Assembly: GCA_020849895.1 (NCBI GenBank)
Contig: JADZFN010000019.1
Span: 1 to 45,853, forward strand
Length of the DNA stretch: 45,853 nucleotides
Origin: Verrucomicrobiia bacterium
GTDB lineage: Bacteria > Verrucomicrobiota > Verrucomicrobiia > JABWAM01
Direction: 5' to 3'
The position numbers were made by a program, and so were the translations under genes. The notes below the pieces were generated by a model that ran no database searches, was not told where the DNA came from, and worked only from the letters and a program-made list of their open reading frames with translations. Shown in pieces: positions 1-8,041 of the stretch. Every line of letters starts with the position of its first letter. The first letter of the stretch is position 1.

Positions 1-192
1 GTACGGCTGTTTTGCGCGCCGCTGTTCGTGTTGCGCAAGGGAGTTTTTCGACCGGAATTTGTGATCTCATGCGAAAAGAAGAAGCGGTCAAGCGGCAGAG
101 CGGAAGGAGGGAAGAGGGAGACGACGAACGCGGAGCGCTGAGGGTGCCCGGGCGGCTTGAGGCGTTTCTGGGGAGATGCTTCACTCGGCGCC

Positions 193-1251
193 GTGAAACG
201 TCGTTCCCTGATCCGAGAGGAGATCCGAAAGCTGGCCGCGTATGTTCCGGGCGAACAGCCCAAAGGGGAACGCCTCCTCAAGCTCAACACGAACGAAAAT
301 CCTTATCCGCCCGCGCCGGGCGTCGCGCGGGCGATCCGCGCGGAGATCGGGGCGTGTCTGCGACTCTATCCCGATCCCGTCAGCGCGCGTTTCCGGGAAC
401 GAGTGGGAAAAGCGCTCGGGTTCGCCTGCGACCAGGTGATCGCAGGCAACGGGTCGGACGACCTTCTGATGATGTGCCTCCGCGCGTTCGCGGGGGAAGG
501 GGATCTCGTCCAATTCCCTTGGCCAAGTTATTCGCTTTATCCCGTGCTGGCGCACATTCAGAGTGCGCGGGTCCGCCGGGTGCCGTTCGGCGCGCGATAC
601 GAACTCCGCGTGGACGCGTTCGATCCGCGGGCTGCGCTGACGTTCGTCGCCAACCCGAACGCGCCGTCGGGCACGTCGGTTTCCGCGGCGTTCCTTCGGC
701 GGCTGGCGCGGCGGCTGAAGGGGGTGCTGGTGGTGGACGAGGCCTACGCGGATTTCGCACGCGAGAACGCGCTGGCGCTGGCGCGTTCCGAGCCGAACGT
801 GCTGGTGAGCCGGAGCCTTTCGAAATCCTTTTCGCTGGCGGGGATGCGCCTCGGTTTCGCGATGGGCAGCCGCGATCTCGTCGCGGCGCTTTTCAAGGTG
901 AAGGATTCCTACAATCTCGACCGCCTCGCACAGGCGGCGGGCGAGGCGGCGTTCGCGGACCTGGCATGGCACCGCCGTTGTACGCGACGCATCGTTCGGA
1001 CGCGCGAGCGGTTTCGCGCGGCGCTCGAACGGCGCGGGTGGGACGTCTTGCCGAGCGAGGCGAACTTCGTGTTCGTGCGCCCGCCATCGGGAGACGCAGA
1101 AGGATGGTTTTCTGCTCTGAGAAAACGCGGGATTCTCGTGCGCTGGTTCTCGTCGGAGGAAACGCGGGAGCGCCTGCGGATCACCGTGGGAACAGACGCC
1201 GAGATGCGGACAGTGCTTCGCGCGGTGGACGCCGTGGCCGGTGGCGATTGA
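193..1251 (+). CDS. hisC: Histidinol-phosphate aminotransferase (class I/II PLP aminotransferase)
   Basis: Transfers an amino group between glutamate and imidazole-acetol phosphate in cytosolic histidine synthesis. The protein has the HisC-type N-terminal LNTNENPYPP motif, the GNGSDDLL cofactor-phosphate region, VANPNAPSGT, VVDEAYADF and the PLP-lysine motif SRSLSKSFSLAGMRLG (lysine about residue 211). From this GTG it has 352 residues, the usual HisC length. An in-frame TTG at 157 adds 12 residues, but family members start near KRRSLIREEIRKL, so I prefer 193; neither start has a good ribosome binding site. No other his gene is nearby and nothing else was recognised in the 192 bases before it. 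Related class II aminotransferases acting on other substrates cannot be excluded. Confidence 0.85.
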   Translation: MKRRSLIREEIRKLAAYVPGEQPKGERLLKLNTNENPYPPAPGVARAIRAEIGACLRLYPDPVSARFRERVGKALGFACDQVIAGNGSDDLLMMCLRAFAGEGDLVQFPWPSYSLYPVLAHIQSARVRRVPFGARYELRVDAFDPRAALTFVANPNAPSGTSVSAAFLRRLARRLKGVLVVDEAYADFARENALALARSEPNVLVSRSLSKSFSLAGMRLGFAMGSRDLVAALFKVKDSYNLDRLAQAAGEAAFADLAWHRRCTRRIVRTRERFRAALERRGWDVLPSEANFVFVRPPSGDAEGWFSALRKRGILVRWFSSEETRERLRITVGTDAEMRTVLRAVDAVAGGD

Positions 1252-1392
1252 AACCTCTCTTTGCCGCGGGTCGTCCGCCTTCACATTTTTTCCGTTTTCG
1301 AGCGGAGGCCGATTCCTCCACGGTTTCGGTTTCCGCAATTTGCCTCGACACCCGCCTTTCGGCGCGTTCTGTTCTTTTCCTCCTTTTTCTCC

Positions 1393-1848
1393 ATGCCTTC
1401 TCCCCTCGAACGCGTTGACGCCGAAATTAAGGCCGCCATGACGTCGCGCGACACTGCGCGCCTCGGCCTCCTCCGCCTCCTCAAGAGCGCCCTCAAGTAT
1501 CATCAGATCGAAAAAAAGCTCGACGCGCTCTCCGAAACCGATTTTCTCGGTGTCGTTCAGAAACAGATCAAGCAGCGCGTGGACTCCATCGAGAGCTACC
1601 GCGCAGCGGGCCGCCAAGACCTCCTTGTGAAAGAGGAAGCGGAGCTTGCGATCCTGAAGGCCTATCTCCCTCAGGCGCTTTCGGCGGGGGAACTCGAGGC
1701 GCTCGTGAAGTCTGTGATCGCCGAGACCGGCGCCGTCTCGAAAGCCCAACTCGGCGTCGTGATGAGGGGCGCGCTCGCGAAGGCCGCCGGACGCGCTGAC
1801 GGCAAGAGCCTCAACGCCGTCGCCCTCCGCCTTCTCGAGAACGGATGA
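1393..1848 (+). CDS. GatB/YqeY domain protein
   Basis: A 151-residue soluble protein of the YqeY family, related to the tRNA-binding tail domain of the amidotransferase subunit GatB. Its precise role in bacteria is unsettled. Seen here are the start MPSPLERVDAEIKAAM, the helix LGLLRLLKSALKYHQIE, the SIESYRAAGRQDLLVKEEAEL segment and the ending in SLNAVALRLLENG, all typical of YqeY, as is the length. The reading frame is open upstream to 1261, but the family begins at this ATG. Its TGA overlaps the ATG of hemL by 4 bases, so the two are probably cotranscribed and translationally coupled. Confidence 0.85.
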   Translation: MPSPLERVDAEIKAAMTSRDTARLGLLRLLKSALKYHQIEKKLDALSETDFLGVVQKQIKQRVDSIESYRAAGRQDLLVKEEAELAILKAYLPQALSAGELEALVKSVIAETGAVSKAQLGVVMRGALAKAAGRADGKSLNAVALRLLENG

Positions 1849-3143
1849 ACCGCGAAGCCTCCCGCAAGTTTTTTTCCGAAGCCATCGAGCTCATGCCCGG
1901 AGGCGTGAACTCCCCCGTCCGCGCCTTTCGCGCCGTGGGCGGCCAGCCGTTCTTCGTCAAGCGCGCGCGCGGCGCGCGTCTCGTAGACGCCGACGACAAC
2001 GAGTTCCTGGATTACGTCTGTACGTGGGGCCCGAACATCCTCGGCCACGCCCATCCCGCGATCCTCCGCGCCGTGTCCGAGCGGCTGGAGGACGGCCTCA
2101 GCTTCGGCGCCTGCCATCCGCTCGAGATCGAGATGGCCAAAGCGATCCGCACCCTCGTCCCCTCGATGGAAAAGCTCCGCATGTGCAACAGCGGCACCGA
2201 AGCGGCGATGTCCTGCGTCCGCCTCGCCCGCGGGTTCACGGGCCGCGAGCGAATCGTCAAGTTCGAAGGGTGCTACCACGGGCACGGCGATTCTCTTCTC
2301 GTGAAGGCCGGCTCGGGTGCGCTCACCTTCGGCCAGCCCGACAGCGCGGGCGTCCCCGCGGCGCTCGCCGCGCTCACGATCAGCCTTCCCTTCAACGATC
2401 CGGACGCCGTGCGCGCCGCCTTCCGGGAGCGCGGACGCGAGATCGCCGCCATCATCCTCGAACCGATCCCTGCCAACGCCGGGCTTTATCCTCCGGCTCC
2501 CGGTTGGCTCGAATTTCTCCGCGAGATCACGCGTGCCCACGGCGCGCTGCTGATTTTCGACGAGGTGATGAGCGGTTTCCGCGTCGCTCCGGGTGGCGCG
2601 CAACAGGTTTACGGCCTCCGGCCCGACCTCACCGCGCTCGGCAAGGTGATCGGGGGCGGCCTTCCCGTCGGGGCGTTTGGCGGGCGCACGGAGATCATGG
2701 ACCGCCTTGCGCCGCTCGGCCCCGTCTATCAGGCGGGCACACTCTCGGGAAATCCCATCGCCCTCGCCGCCGGCCTCGCCAACCTCCGCGGCCTCCTCTC
2801 TCCTCCCGCCGGCGCGCCCGATCCCTACGCCCACATGGAGAAGCTCGGTGCTGCGCTCGAAGACGGGCTCCGCACCGCCGCTCGCCGGGCGAAACGCCCC
2901 TGCTGCGTCCAACGCGCAGGTTCGATGTTCTGCGTCTATTTCCGCGAAGGGCCTGTGTGCAACCTCGCCGACGCAAAGCTTTCCGATACGGCGGCCTTCA
3001 GCCGCTGGTTCTCCGCGATGCTGGAGCGCGGGATCAACTTCGCGCCGTCCCAGTTCGAGGCGGGCTTCCTCTGCGCCGCCCATACGGAAGCGGACATCGA
3101 AGCGACGCTTGCCGCGGCGGCCGAGGCGTTTCGCGCGGCATAA
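1845..3143 (+). CDS. hemL: Glutamate-1-semialdehyde 2,1-aminomutase
   Basis: PLP enzyme of the C5 pathway that isomerises glutamate-1-semialdehyde to 5-aminolevulinate, the tetrapyrrole precursor. The 432 residues match the family length. Visible motifs: the opening MPGGVNSPVRAFRAVGG, CNSGTEAAMSCVRLAR (residues 114-129), GCYHGHGDSLLVKAGSG, LIFDEVMSGFRV, and the cofactor lysine at about 267 in TALGKVIGGGLPVGAFGG. The Gly-Ser/His features separate it from ordinary class III aminotransferases such as ArgD. Its ATG overlaps the stop of the upstream YqeY gene. It implies tetrapyrrole synthesis by the C5 route; hemA is not in the window. Confidence 0.95.
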   Translation: MNREASRKFFSEAIELMPGGVNSPVRAFRAVGGQPFFVKRARGARLVDADDNEFLDYVCTWGPNILGHAHPAILRAVSERLEDGLSFGACHPLEIEMAKAIRTLVPSMEKLRMCNSGTEAAMSCVRLARGFTGRERIVKFEGCYHGHGDSLLVKAGSGALTFGQPDSAGVPAALAALTISLPFNDPDAVRAAFRERGREIAAIILEPIPANAGLYPPAPGWLEFLREITRAHGALLIFDEVMSGFRVAPGGAQQVYGLRPDLTALGKVIGGGLPVGAFGGRTEIMDRLAPLGPVYQAGTLSGNPIALAAGLANLRGLLSPPAGAPDPYAHMEKLGAALEDGLRTAARRAKRPCCVQRAGSMFCVYFREGPVCNLADAKLSDTAAFSRWFSAMLERGINFAPSQFEAGFLCAAHTEADIEATLAAAAEAFRAA

Positions 3144-3204
3144 AACGGAGTCTTTCTCGATTCCGCCGCTTGGGGGCTGCCGCCTGCGACGCGCGCCTGA
3201 ACGG

Positions 3205-3963
3205 TCAAGAACCGCTGTAGATCCCGAGCGCGAAGTTGGCCAACATCCCGACCGCAAAGGCAAGGCCCACGCTGCCGAACGTTCCGAGGATGATGTAGTC
3301 CGCCCGTCGGCGTTGGTCGGTTTTGAACAGTTCGGGCGCGCGCAGGATCGCCTTGGCGATGAGCACGCCCACCACGAGCCATTCCTGCTGGACCAGCACC
3401 GCAGTCAGGACAAAAAACCGTTCGAGATTGCCGATCCATTCGCTCGATCGGGTCAGCCCGGTGATCGGTCCCTCCGGGCCCGAGTTTGCGTTTCCGTTGG
3501 CGTGCTGGAGCTCGTCCTGCCACGGCTTCAGGAATAACCCCATCCCGATGGTGAGCGGCCGCAGGATCATCAGGTAGGCAGCGAGGAGCACCTGAACGGC
3601 TGGAGAGATCACGCTGGAGAGCGGCATGCTCGTCAGAGGAAGTTTGTTCATCATCCAGATCGCGCACAGGAATAGGGTGAACACATGGGCGAGCTGGTCC
3701 ACCACGTACCATTGCAGAGGGTGTCCTTTGAGGCGCGGCTTGATCCAGTCGAAGATGAGGTGGGTGAGAAAGACGACGACGACCACCGGCCAGACTTCAA
3801 AACGCCAGCAGAGCAGCCAGGTGATCAGCCCGAGTTCGAGGGCATGCAGGACCAGCCAGCCGAATACATGCCCTTTCTTTAGGGCCATCGACTCGGTTTG
3901 AAGGACGAAGTCGCCGATCAGGTGCGCGATGAAGAGCGCTAGGAAGGGTTCGATCAGTTGCAC
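3205..3963 (-). CDS. DUF3307-type integral membrane protein
   Basis: A 252-residue membrane protein with several hydrophobic segments. The N-terminus carries HLIGDFVLQT followed by FLTHLIFDWIK, the pattern of the DUF3307 family, whose function is unknown. The second half has further hydrophobic stretches around VISPAVQVLLAAYLMIL, RFFVLTAVLVQQEWLVVGVL and the final FGSVGLAFAVGMLANF. It is the last gene of the minus-strand run that starts at the oxidoreductase; 63 bases separate it from the UVR-motif gene upstream. I see no catalytic motif and infer no function beyond an inner-membrane location. Confidence 0.65.
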   Translation of the reverse strand: MQLIEPFLALFIAHLIGDFVLQTESMALKKGHVFGWLVLHALELGLITWLLCWRFEVWPVVVVVFLTHLIFDWIKPRLKGHPLQWYVVDQLAHVFTLFLCAIWMMNKLPLTSMPLSSVISPAVQVLLAAYLMILRPLTIGMGLFLKPWQDELQHANGNANSGPEGPITGLTRSSEWIGNLERFFVLTAVLVQQEWLVVGVLIAKAILRAPELFKTDQRRRADYIILGTFGSVGLAFAVGMLANFALGIYSGS

Positions 3964-4026
3964 GCAGGGGCTCCTGTGCCGTGAGATCGGCCCGAAATCA
4001 ATCCGAAAAGTGCGCGGGGAAAATTC

Positions 4027-4770
4027 TTATCCGATCTCTTTCAGGGCGTCGCGGAGGCGGGCGGCCTTCTCATAGTCCTCGGCTTCGACGGCTTCGTGGA
4101 GTTGGCGCTGGAGTTTCTCGCGCGGAGTGAGAGGGCGCTCCTTCTTCACTTCATCGAGCCATTTCTGGAGAAACCCGATTTCGTTGCAGTGATCGAGGGC
4201 TTCGGGCGGAAATCGTTCCGTGACGAAATCGCGGATTTCCCGGATCCCCTCTTCGATGAGGCGGATGACCTCGCCATAGTCTTCTTTCTGAAGGGCGAGC
4301 ATGGCGCGCGCGCGGGTGCGCATCATCAGCACGTAGGGCCGAAACTGCTGGAACATGATCCCCAGTTCTCCTTTGCTCGCGTGTTTTTCGACAAAATCGA
4401 AGAGGCGGAGATTTCGTTCCGTGTCGCGCGCCACCTCGGCGAATCGCTGGAGTTGAAAGCAGGCGAGGTACCGATGGTAATACTGCACGCCCTCCTGCTG
4501 GAGGCGCACGCAATCTTCGGGGGTGAGACGGAAGGCTTCGGGCTTGCCTTCGCGCTCGGCGCGCACCGCGAGGCGTTCGAAGTGGTCGAGCAACGACTCG
4601 CATCCCATCGGGTGCAGGCCGTCGGGGCGGCCAGAGAGTTCCATCTGCAAAATTCCGAGGTCCACGCGCAACTGGATGCGCGGTTCGCCGTTCGAACCGG
4701 TCGCCTCGCGCGCCTGCACGACGCCCGGTTCGTAGGGCCATTCCCTGAGCAGTTTGTCGTATGCGTTCAT
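4027..4770 (-). CDS. UvrB/UvrC-motif (UVR domain) protein
   Basis: A 247-residue, charged, soluble protein. Its C-terminus, about residues 208-244 (REKLQRQLHEAVEAEDYEKAARLRD), is a UVR motif: the short helical hairpin that mediates UvrB-UvrC contact and also occurs in McsA-like proteins. The N-terminus (LREWPYEPGVVQAR, then LDLGILQMELSGRPDGLHP in part) resembles a family of uncharacterised UVR-motif proteins that I associate with PVC bacteria. The middle is helical and tetratricopeptide-like in feel. The ATG at 4770 has GGGAG directly abutting it, so an in-frame GTG at 4794 is an alternative start. It lies 131 bases downstream of accA. A role in stress response or repair is only a guess. Confidence 0.6.
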   Translation of the reverse strand: MNAYDKLLREWPYEPGVVQAREATGSNGEPRIQLRVDLGILQMELSGRPDGLHPMGCESLLDHFERLAVRAEREGKPEAFRLTPEDCVRLQQEGVQYYHRYLACFQLQRFAEVARDTERNLRLFDFVEKHASKGELGIMFQQFRPYVLMMRTRARAMLALQKEDYGEVIRLIEEGIREIRDFVTERFPPEALDHCNEIGFLQKWLDEVKKERPLTPREKLQRQLHEAVEAEDYEKAARLRDALKEIG

Positions 4771-4901
4771 CTCCCGGGATTCGCGTGCCGCCACTTGGTC
4801 GCCCACGAGGCGGTCCACGCCTACCGGATACCCTTCTTCGTGCGTTTCGCCAACCGAGAAAACGCTCGCGTCGCAGAAGCCCTCTCGCGCCGGTCGAGGG
4901 G

Positions 4902-5930
4902 TTACCGGCGCGTGCGGGTGGAGCGAGGTTTCCGCCGCGGCCTCGCCGTCCGGGAGGCGACCCCCGACTCGACGACGCCCACGGAGCGGTACCGGCGATA
5001 GCGCGTCTCGAGGAGGCGCGAAGGCGACCACCGCGAAAGCTCGGTGAGATGCGCGGCGAGCGCCGCCTTGAGGGCTTGCGCCACGGCGGCCGCGTCCTGA
5101 TGCGCGCCTCCGAGGGGTTCGGGAATGATTTCGTCCACGAGCTTCGCTTGGAGCAGATCGCGCGCAGAGCATCGGAGCGCCTCGGCGGCGGCAGGGGCGT
5201 GGGCGCGGTCTTTCCAGAGGATCGCGGCGCACCCTTCGGGGGAGATCACCGAGTAGTAGGCGTTTTCCAGGATGAGAACGCGGTCGGCGATGCCGATGCC
5301 GAGCGCGCCGCCGCTGCCGCCTTCGCCGATCACGGTGGCGATGATCGGGACGCGGAGGTCCGTCATTTCGCGAAGGTTCACCGCGATGGCTTCGGCGACG
5401 TGGCGCTCTTCGGCCTCCACGCCCGGGTAAGCGCCCGGGGTGTCAATGAAGCAGAGGATGGGGAGATCGAAACGGTCGGCCATGCGCATCAGGCGCAGGG
5501 CCTTGCGGTAGCCTTCGGGATGGGCCATCCCGAAGTTGCGCCGCAGGTTTTCCTTCGTGTCGTGGCCCTTCTGGTGCCCCAGGGCCATGACGCGGCGGAC
5601 GGTCTTTCCGTCGTGGAAGGTGGCGAATCCCCCGATGAGCGCCTGGTCGTCCGCGTGGATGCGGTCGCCGTGGAGTTCGGTGAAATCCTCGAAAAGACGC
5701 GAGACGTAATCGAGGAAGTACGGTCGCCGTGGATGGCGAGAGATCTGGACGCGCTGCCACGCGTTGAGGTTGGTATAGATCTGCTGCCGCTCGGCCGCCA
5801 GACGGCGTTCGACGCCCGCGATTTCAGCGGTGAGATTGACTTTGCCCGCCTGCGCTTGGGCGCGCATCTCCTCGATGCGGCGTTCGAGTTCGGCCAGAGG
5901 ACGTTCGAATTCGAACTGATAAGATTTCAT
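4902..5930 (-). CDS. accA: Acetyl-CoA carboxylase carboxyltransferase subunit alpha
   Basis: Alpha subunit of the carboxyltransferase that, with AccD, moves CO2 from carboxybiotin to acetyl-CoA in fatty-acid synthesis. The protein begins with the family coiled-coil (FERPLAELERRIEEM) and then shows RVQISRHPRRPYFLDYV, FTELHGDR, GHQKGHDTKENLRRNFGMA (residues 118-136), FIDTPGAYPGVEAEERHVAE, the glycine-rich IGEGGSGGALGIG and VISPEGCAAILWKD. At 342 residues it is about 20 longer than usual because of a basic tail rich in Arg, Pro and Ser after RYRSVG. The start at 5930 follows mtnA by 40 bases. accD is not in the window. Confidence 0.95.
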   Translation of the reverse strand: MKSYQFEFERPLAELERRIEEMRAQAQAGKVNLTAEIAGVERRLAAERQQIYTNLNAWQRVQISRHPRRPYFLDYVSRLFEDFTELHGDRIHADDQALIGGFATFHDGKTVRRVMALGHQKGHDTKENLRRNFGMAHPEGYRKALRLMRMADRFDLPILCFIDTPGAYPGVEAEERHVAEAIAVNLREMTDLRVPIIATVIGEGGSGGALGIGIADRVLILENAYYSVISPEGCAAILWKDRAHAPAAAEALRCSARDLLQAKLVDEIIPEPLGGAHQDAAAVAQALKAALAAHLTELSRWSPSRLLETRYRRYRSVGVVESGVASRTARPRRKPRSTRTRR

Positions 5931-5970
5931 CCAGACGCATAGGTTATCCCTCGTGCGCCGCGCCGCAAAC

Positions 5971-7053
5971 TCATTTTCCTGGAAGCGCAAGGGGAGGGGG
6001 GGCGTGCGTCGCCGGGCGCAAAGCCCGCCGGAGGGAGTCCTCGAACGGCGGACGCAGGACCCCCCGCTCCGTGATGAAGCCCGCCACGAATTTCGCGGGC
6101 GTCACGTCGAACGCCGGATTGAAGGCCGCGACGCCGTCGGGCGCCGTCGGGCGACCGAAGCCGCGCGTCACTTCCTCCGCGGCGCGTTCCTCAATGGGGA
6201 TCTCGGCGCCGTTCGGCGTCGTGAGGTCTATCGTCGAACTCGGTGCGGCGCAATAGAACGGCACGCCGTATTCCTTCGCGAGGACGGCGACGCCGAGCGT
6301 GCCCACCTTGTTCGCGAAATCGCCGTTGGCTGCGATGCGGTCGGCGCCGACGATCACGAGGTCCGCCCGTCCTGCCGCCAGCATCGAGGCGGCGGCGGCG
6401 TCGCAGATCACGGTGACGGGGATTCCCGCTTCGCGAAGCTCGAAGGCCGTGAGGCGCGATCCCTGGAGCAGCGGGCGTGTCTCATCCGAGATCACGGAGA
6501 TTTTCCGCCCTTGACGAGCGGCTTCATAGACGGGCGCGAGCGCGGTGCCGATCCCCGAGGTGGCCAGCGCGCCCGCGTTGCAGTGGGTCAGGACGGTGTC
6601 GCCCTCCTGGAGGAGGGCAGCGCCGTGGCGTCCGATCGCGGCGCACATCGCGCGGTCCTCCTCATGGATTCGTCGCGCCTCGGCTTCGAGCGACGCCCAC
6701 AAATCGGCGTCTTTCGTGAAGGCGTCTTCGAGGGCGCGGAGCATCCGGTCCAACGCCCAGCGCAGGTTCACCGCCGTGGGGCGGACGGACGCGAGGGAAT
6801 CGGCGCCGCGCCGGGCCTCCTCCCACGCGGTGGACGGCGCAGGCGATTTTCCGCGCCAAAGGCGCAGCTCGAGACACAGGCCGTAGGCGGCGGCGACGCC
6901 GATCGCCGGCGCACCGCGGACGCGCAGCGCGCCGATCGCCTCGCGGACCTCTTCGGCGGTCGCGAGCCGTTTCTCCGTCTTGCGGAACGGAAGCTCCGTC
7001 TGGTCGAGAATGACCAACGCGTCATCTTCCCAGCGAAGCGTCTCGAGCGCCAT
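5971..7053 (-). CDS. mtnA: S-methyl-5-thioribose-1-phosphate isomerase
   Basis: Methionine-salvage enzyme converting 5-methylthioribose-1-phosphate to the ribulose form; related to eIF2B-type subunits. The 360 residues match MtnA. Seen: IGALRVRGAPAIGVAAAYG near the N-terminus, the catalytic cysteine at about 158 in LTHCNAGALAT, SDETRPLLQGSRLTA, and the catalytic aspartate at about 238 in IVGADRIAANGDFANKVGT. The Cys and Asp pair distinguishes MtnA from eIF2B regulatory subunits and from ribose-1,5-bisphosphate isomerase-type relatives. It lies 20 bases after prs and 40 before accA on the same strand, so it is probably cotranscribed. No other mtn gene is in the window. Confidence 0.93.
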   Translation of the reverse strand: MALETLRWEDDALVILDQTELPFRKTEKRLATAEEVREAIGALRVRGAPAIGVAAAYGLCLELRLWRGKSPAPSTAWEEARRGADSLASVRPTAVNLRWALDRMLRALEDAFTKDADLWASLEAEARRIHEEDRAMCAAIGRHGAALLQEGDTVLTHCNAGALATSGIGTALAPVYEAARQGRKISVISDETRPLLQGSRLTAFELREAGIPVTVICDAAAASMLAAGRADLVIVGADRIAANGDFANKVGTLGVAVLAKEYGVPFYCAAPSSTIDLTTPNGAEIPIEERAAEEVTRGFGRPTAPDGVAAFNPAFDVTPAKFVAGFITERGVLRPPFEDSLRRALRPATHAPPPLALPGK

Positions 7054-7073
7054 GGGAAGGAAAAGGGCGCGGT

Positions 7074-8039
7074 TCAGCCCTTCTTCCCACCGTTGTCGGT
7101 GTCGAAGAGCGAGGTGACGGAGCTGTTGTTGTGAATGCGGCGAATCGCCTCTCCGAGGATCGGCGCGACGCTCATCTCGACGAGATTGACTCCCTTCGCG
7201 TTCTCGTGGGGCACGCTGTCGGTCGTCACCAGCTCCTTGATCGGCGCGTCGCGCAACCGCTGGAGACCGAGGTCGCCGAGCACCGCGTGCGAGACCACGG
7301 CATAAACGTCGCGTGCGCCGGCGTTTTTCAGGAAGGTCGCCGCGGAGACCAGCGTGCCGGCCGTTTCGGTCAGGTCGTCCACGAGGATGACGTGGGCGTC
7401 CTTCACCTCGCCGATGAGGTTGAGCGACTCGACTTCCGTGGCCGATTTGCGCCGCTTGGCGACGATCGCCAGGCCGCCTCCGAGGAGGTTGGCGTAGGCG
7501 TAGGCCATCTTGATGCCTCCGACGTCGGGGGAAACGACCACGAGGTTTTTCATCCGCTTGTTCTTGAAGTAACGGTGAAGCACCGGCGCCGCGTAGAGGT
7601 GGTCCACGGGGATGTCGAAGAATCCTTGGATCTGCTGGGCGTGCAGGTCCATCGTGAGGATGCGGTTCGCGCCGGCGGCGACGAGGAGGTTGGCGACGAG
7701 CTTGGCGGTGATCGGTACGCGCGGCTGGTCTTTGCGGTCCTGGCGGGCGTAGCCGTAGAAGGGAAGGACAGCGGTGATCCGATCAGCGCTCGCGCGGCGC
7801 GCGGCGTCAATCATGATCAATAGCTCCATCAGGTTGTGATTCGCCGGCGGACAGGTGGACTGGATGATGAAGACGTCGCTTCCGCGGATGTTCTGGTTGA
7901 TCTTTACGAACGTTTCACTGTCGGGGAACGTCGTCACGGTCGCGTCGGCCAGCGACACCCCCACGTGCCTGGCGATTTTTCGGGCGAGGGCGGGGTTCGA
8001 GTTCCCTGCGAGCAGGCAGAGGTCGGTGTCGGCGGTCAT
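7074..8039 (-). CDS. prs: Ribose-phosphate pyrophosphokinase
   Basis: Makes PRPP from ribose-5-phosphate and ATP, supplying nucleotide, His and Trp synthesis. The 321 residues match the family. Motifs: FPDSETFVKINQNIRGSDVF, the ATP-binding FYGYARQDRKD region (residues 94-104), the metal ligand His about 133 in MDLHAQQIQGFF, VVVSPDVGGIKMAYAYA, and the PRPP loop VDDLTETAGTL (220-230). The frame is open far upstream, but that part only shadows the oxidoreductase gene; homology begins at this ATG. Only 2 bases separate it from the stop of the upstream oxidoreductase. The same window carries PRPP users hisC-, trpE- and pyrE-pathway genes, though not in this operon. Confidence 0.95.
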   Translation of the reverse strand: MTADTDLCLLAGNSNPALARKIARHVGVSLADATVTTFPDSETFVKINQNIRGSDVFIIQSTCPPANHNLMELLIMIDAARRASADRITAVLPFYGYARQDRKDQPRVPITAKLVANLLVAAGANRILTMDLHAQQIQGFFDIPVDHLYAAPVLHRYFKNKRMKNLVVVSPDVGGIKMAYAYANLLGGGLAIVAKRRKSATEVESLNLIGEVKDAHVILVDDLTETAGTLVSAATFLKNAGARDVYAVVSHAVLGDLGLQRLRDAPIKELVTTDSVPHENAKGVNLVEMSVAPILGEAIRRIHNNSSVTSLFDTDNGGKKG

Positions 8040-8041
8040 GG

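Noticed and set aside
12-1418. 468-codon open frame on the plus strand across hisC
   Set aside because: Shifted shadow of hisC; Arg/Gly/Pro-rich low-complexity translation with no motifs.
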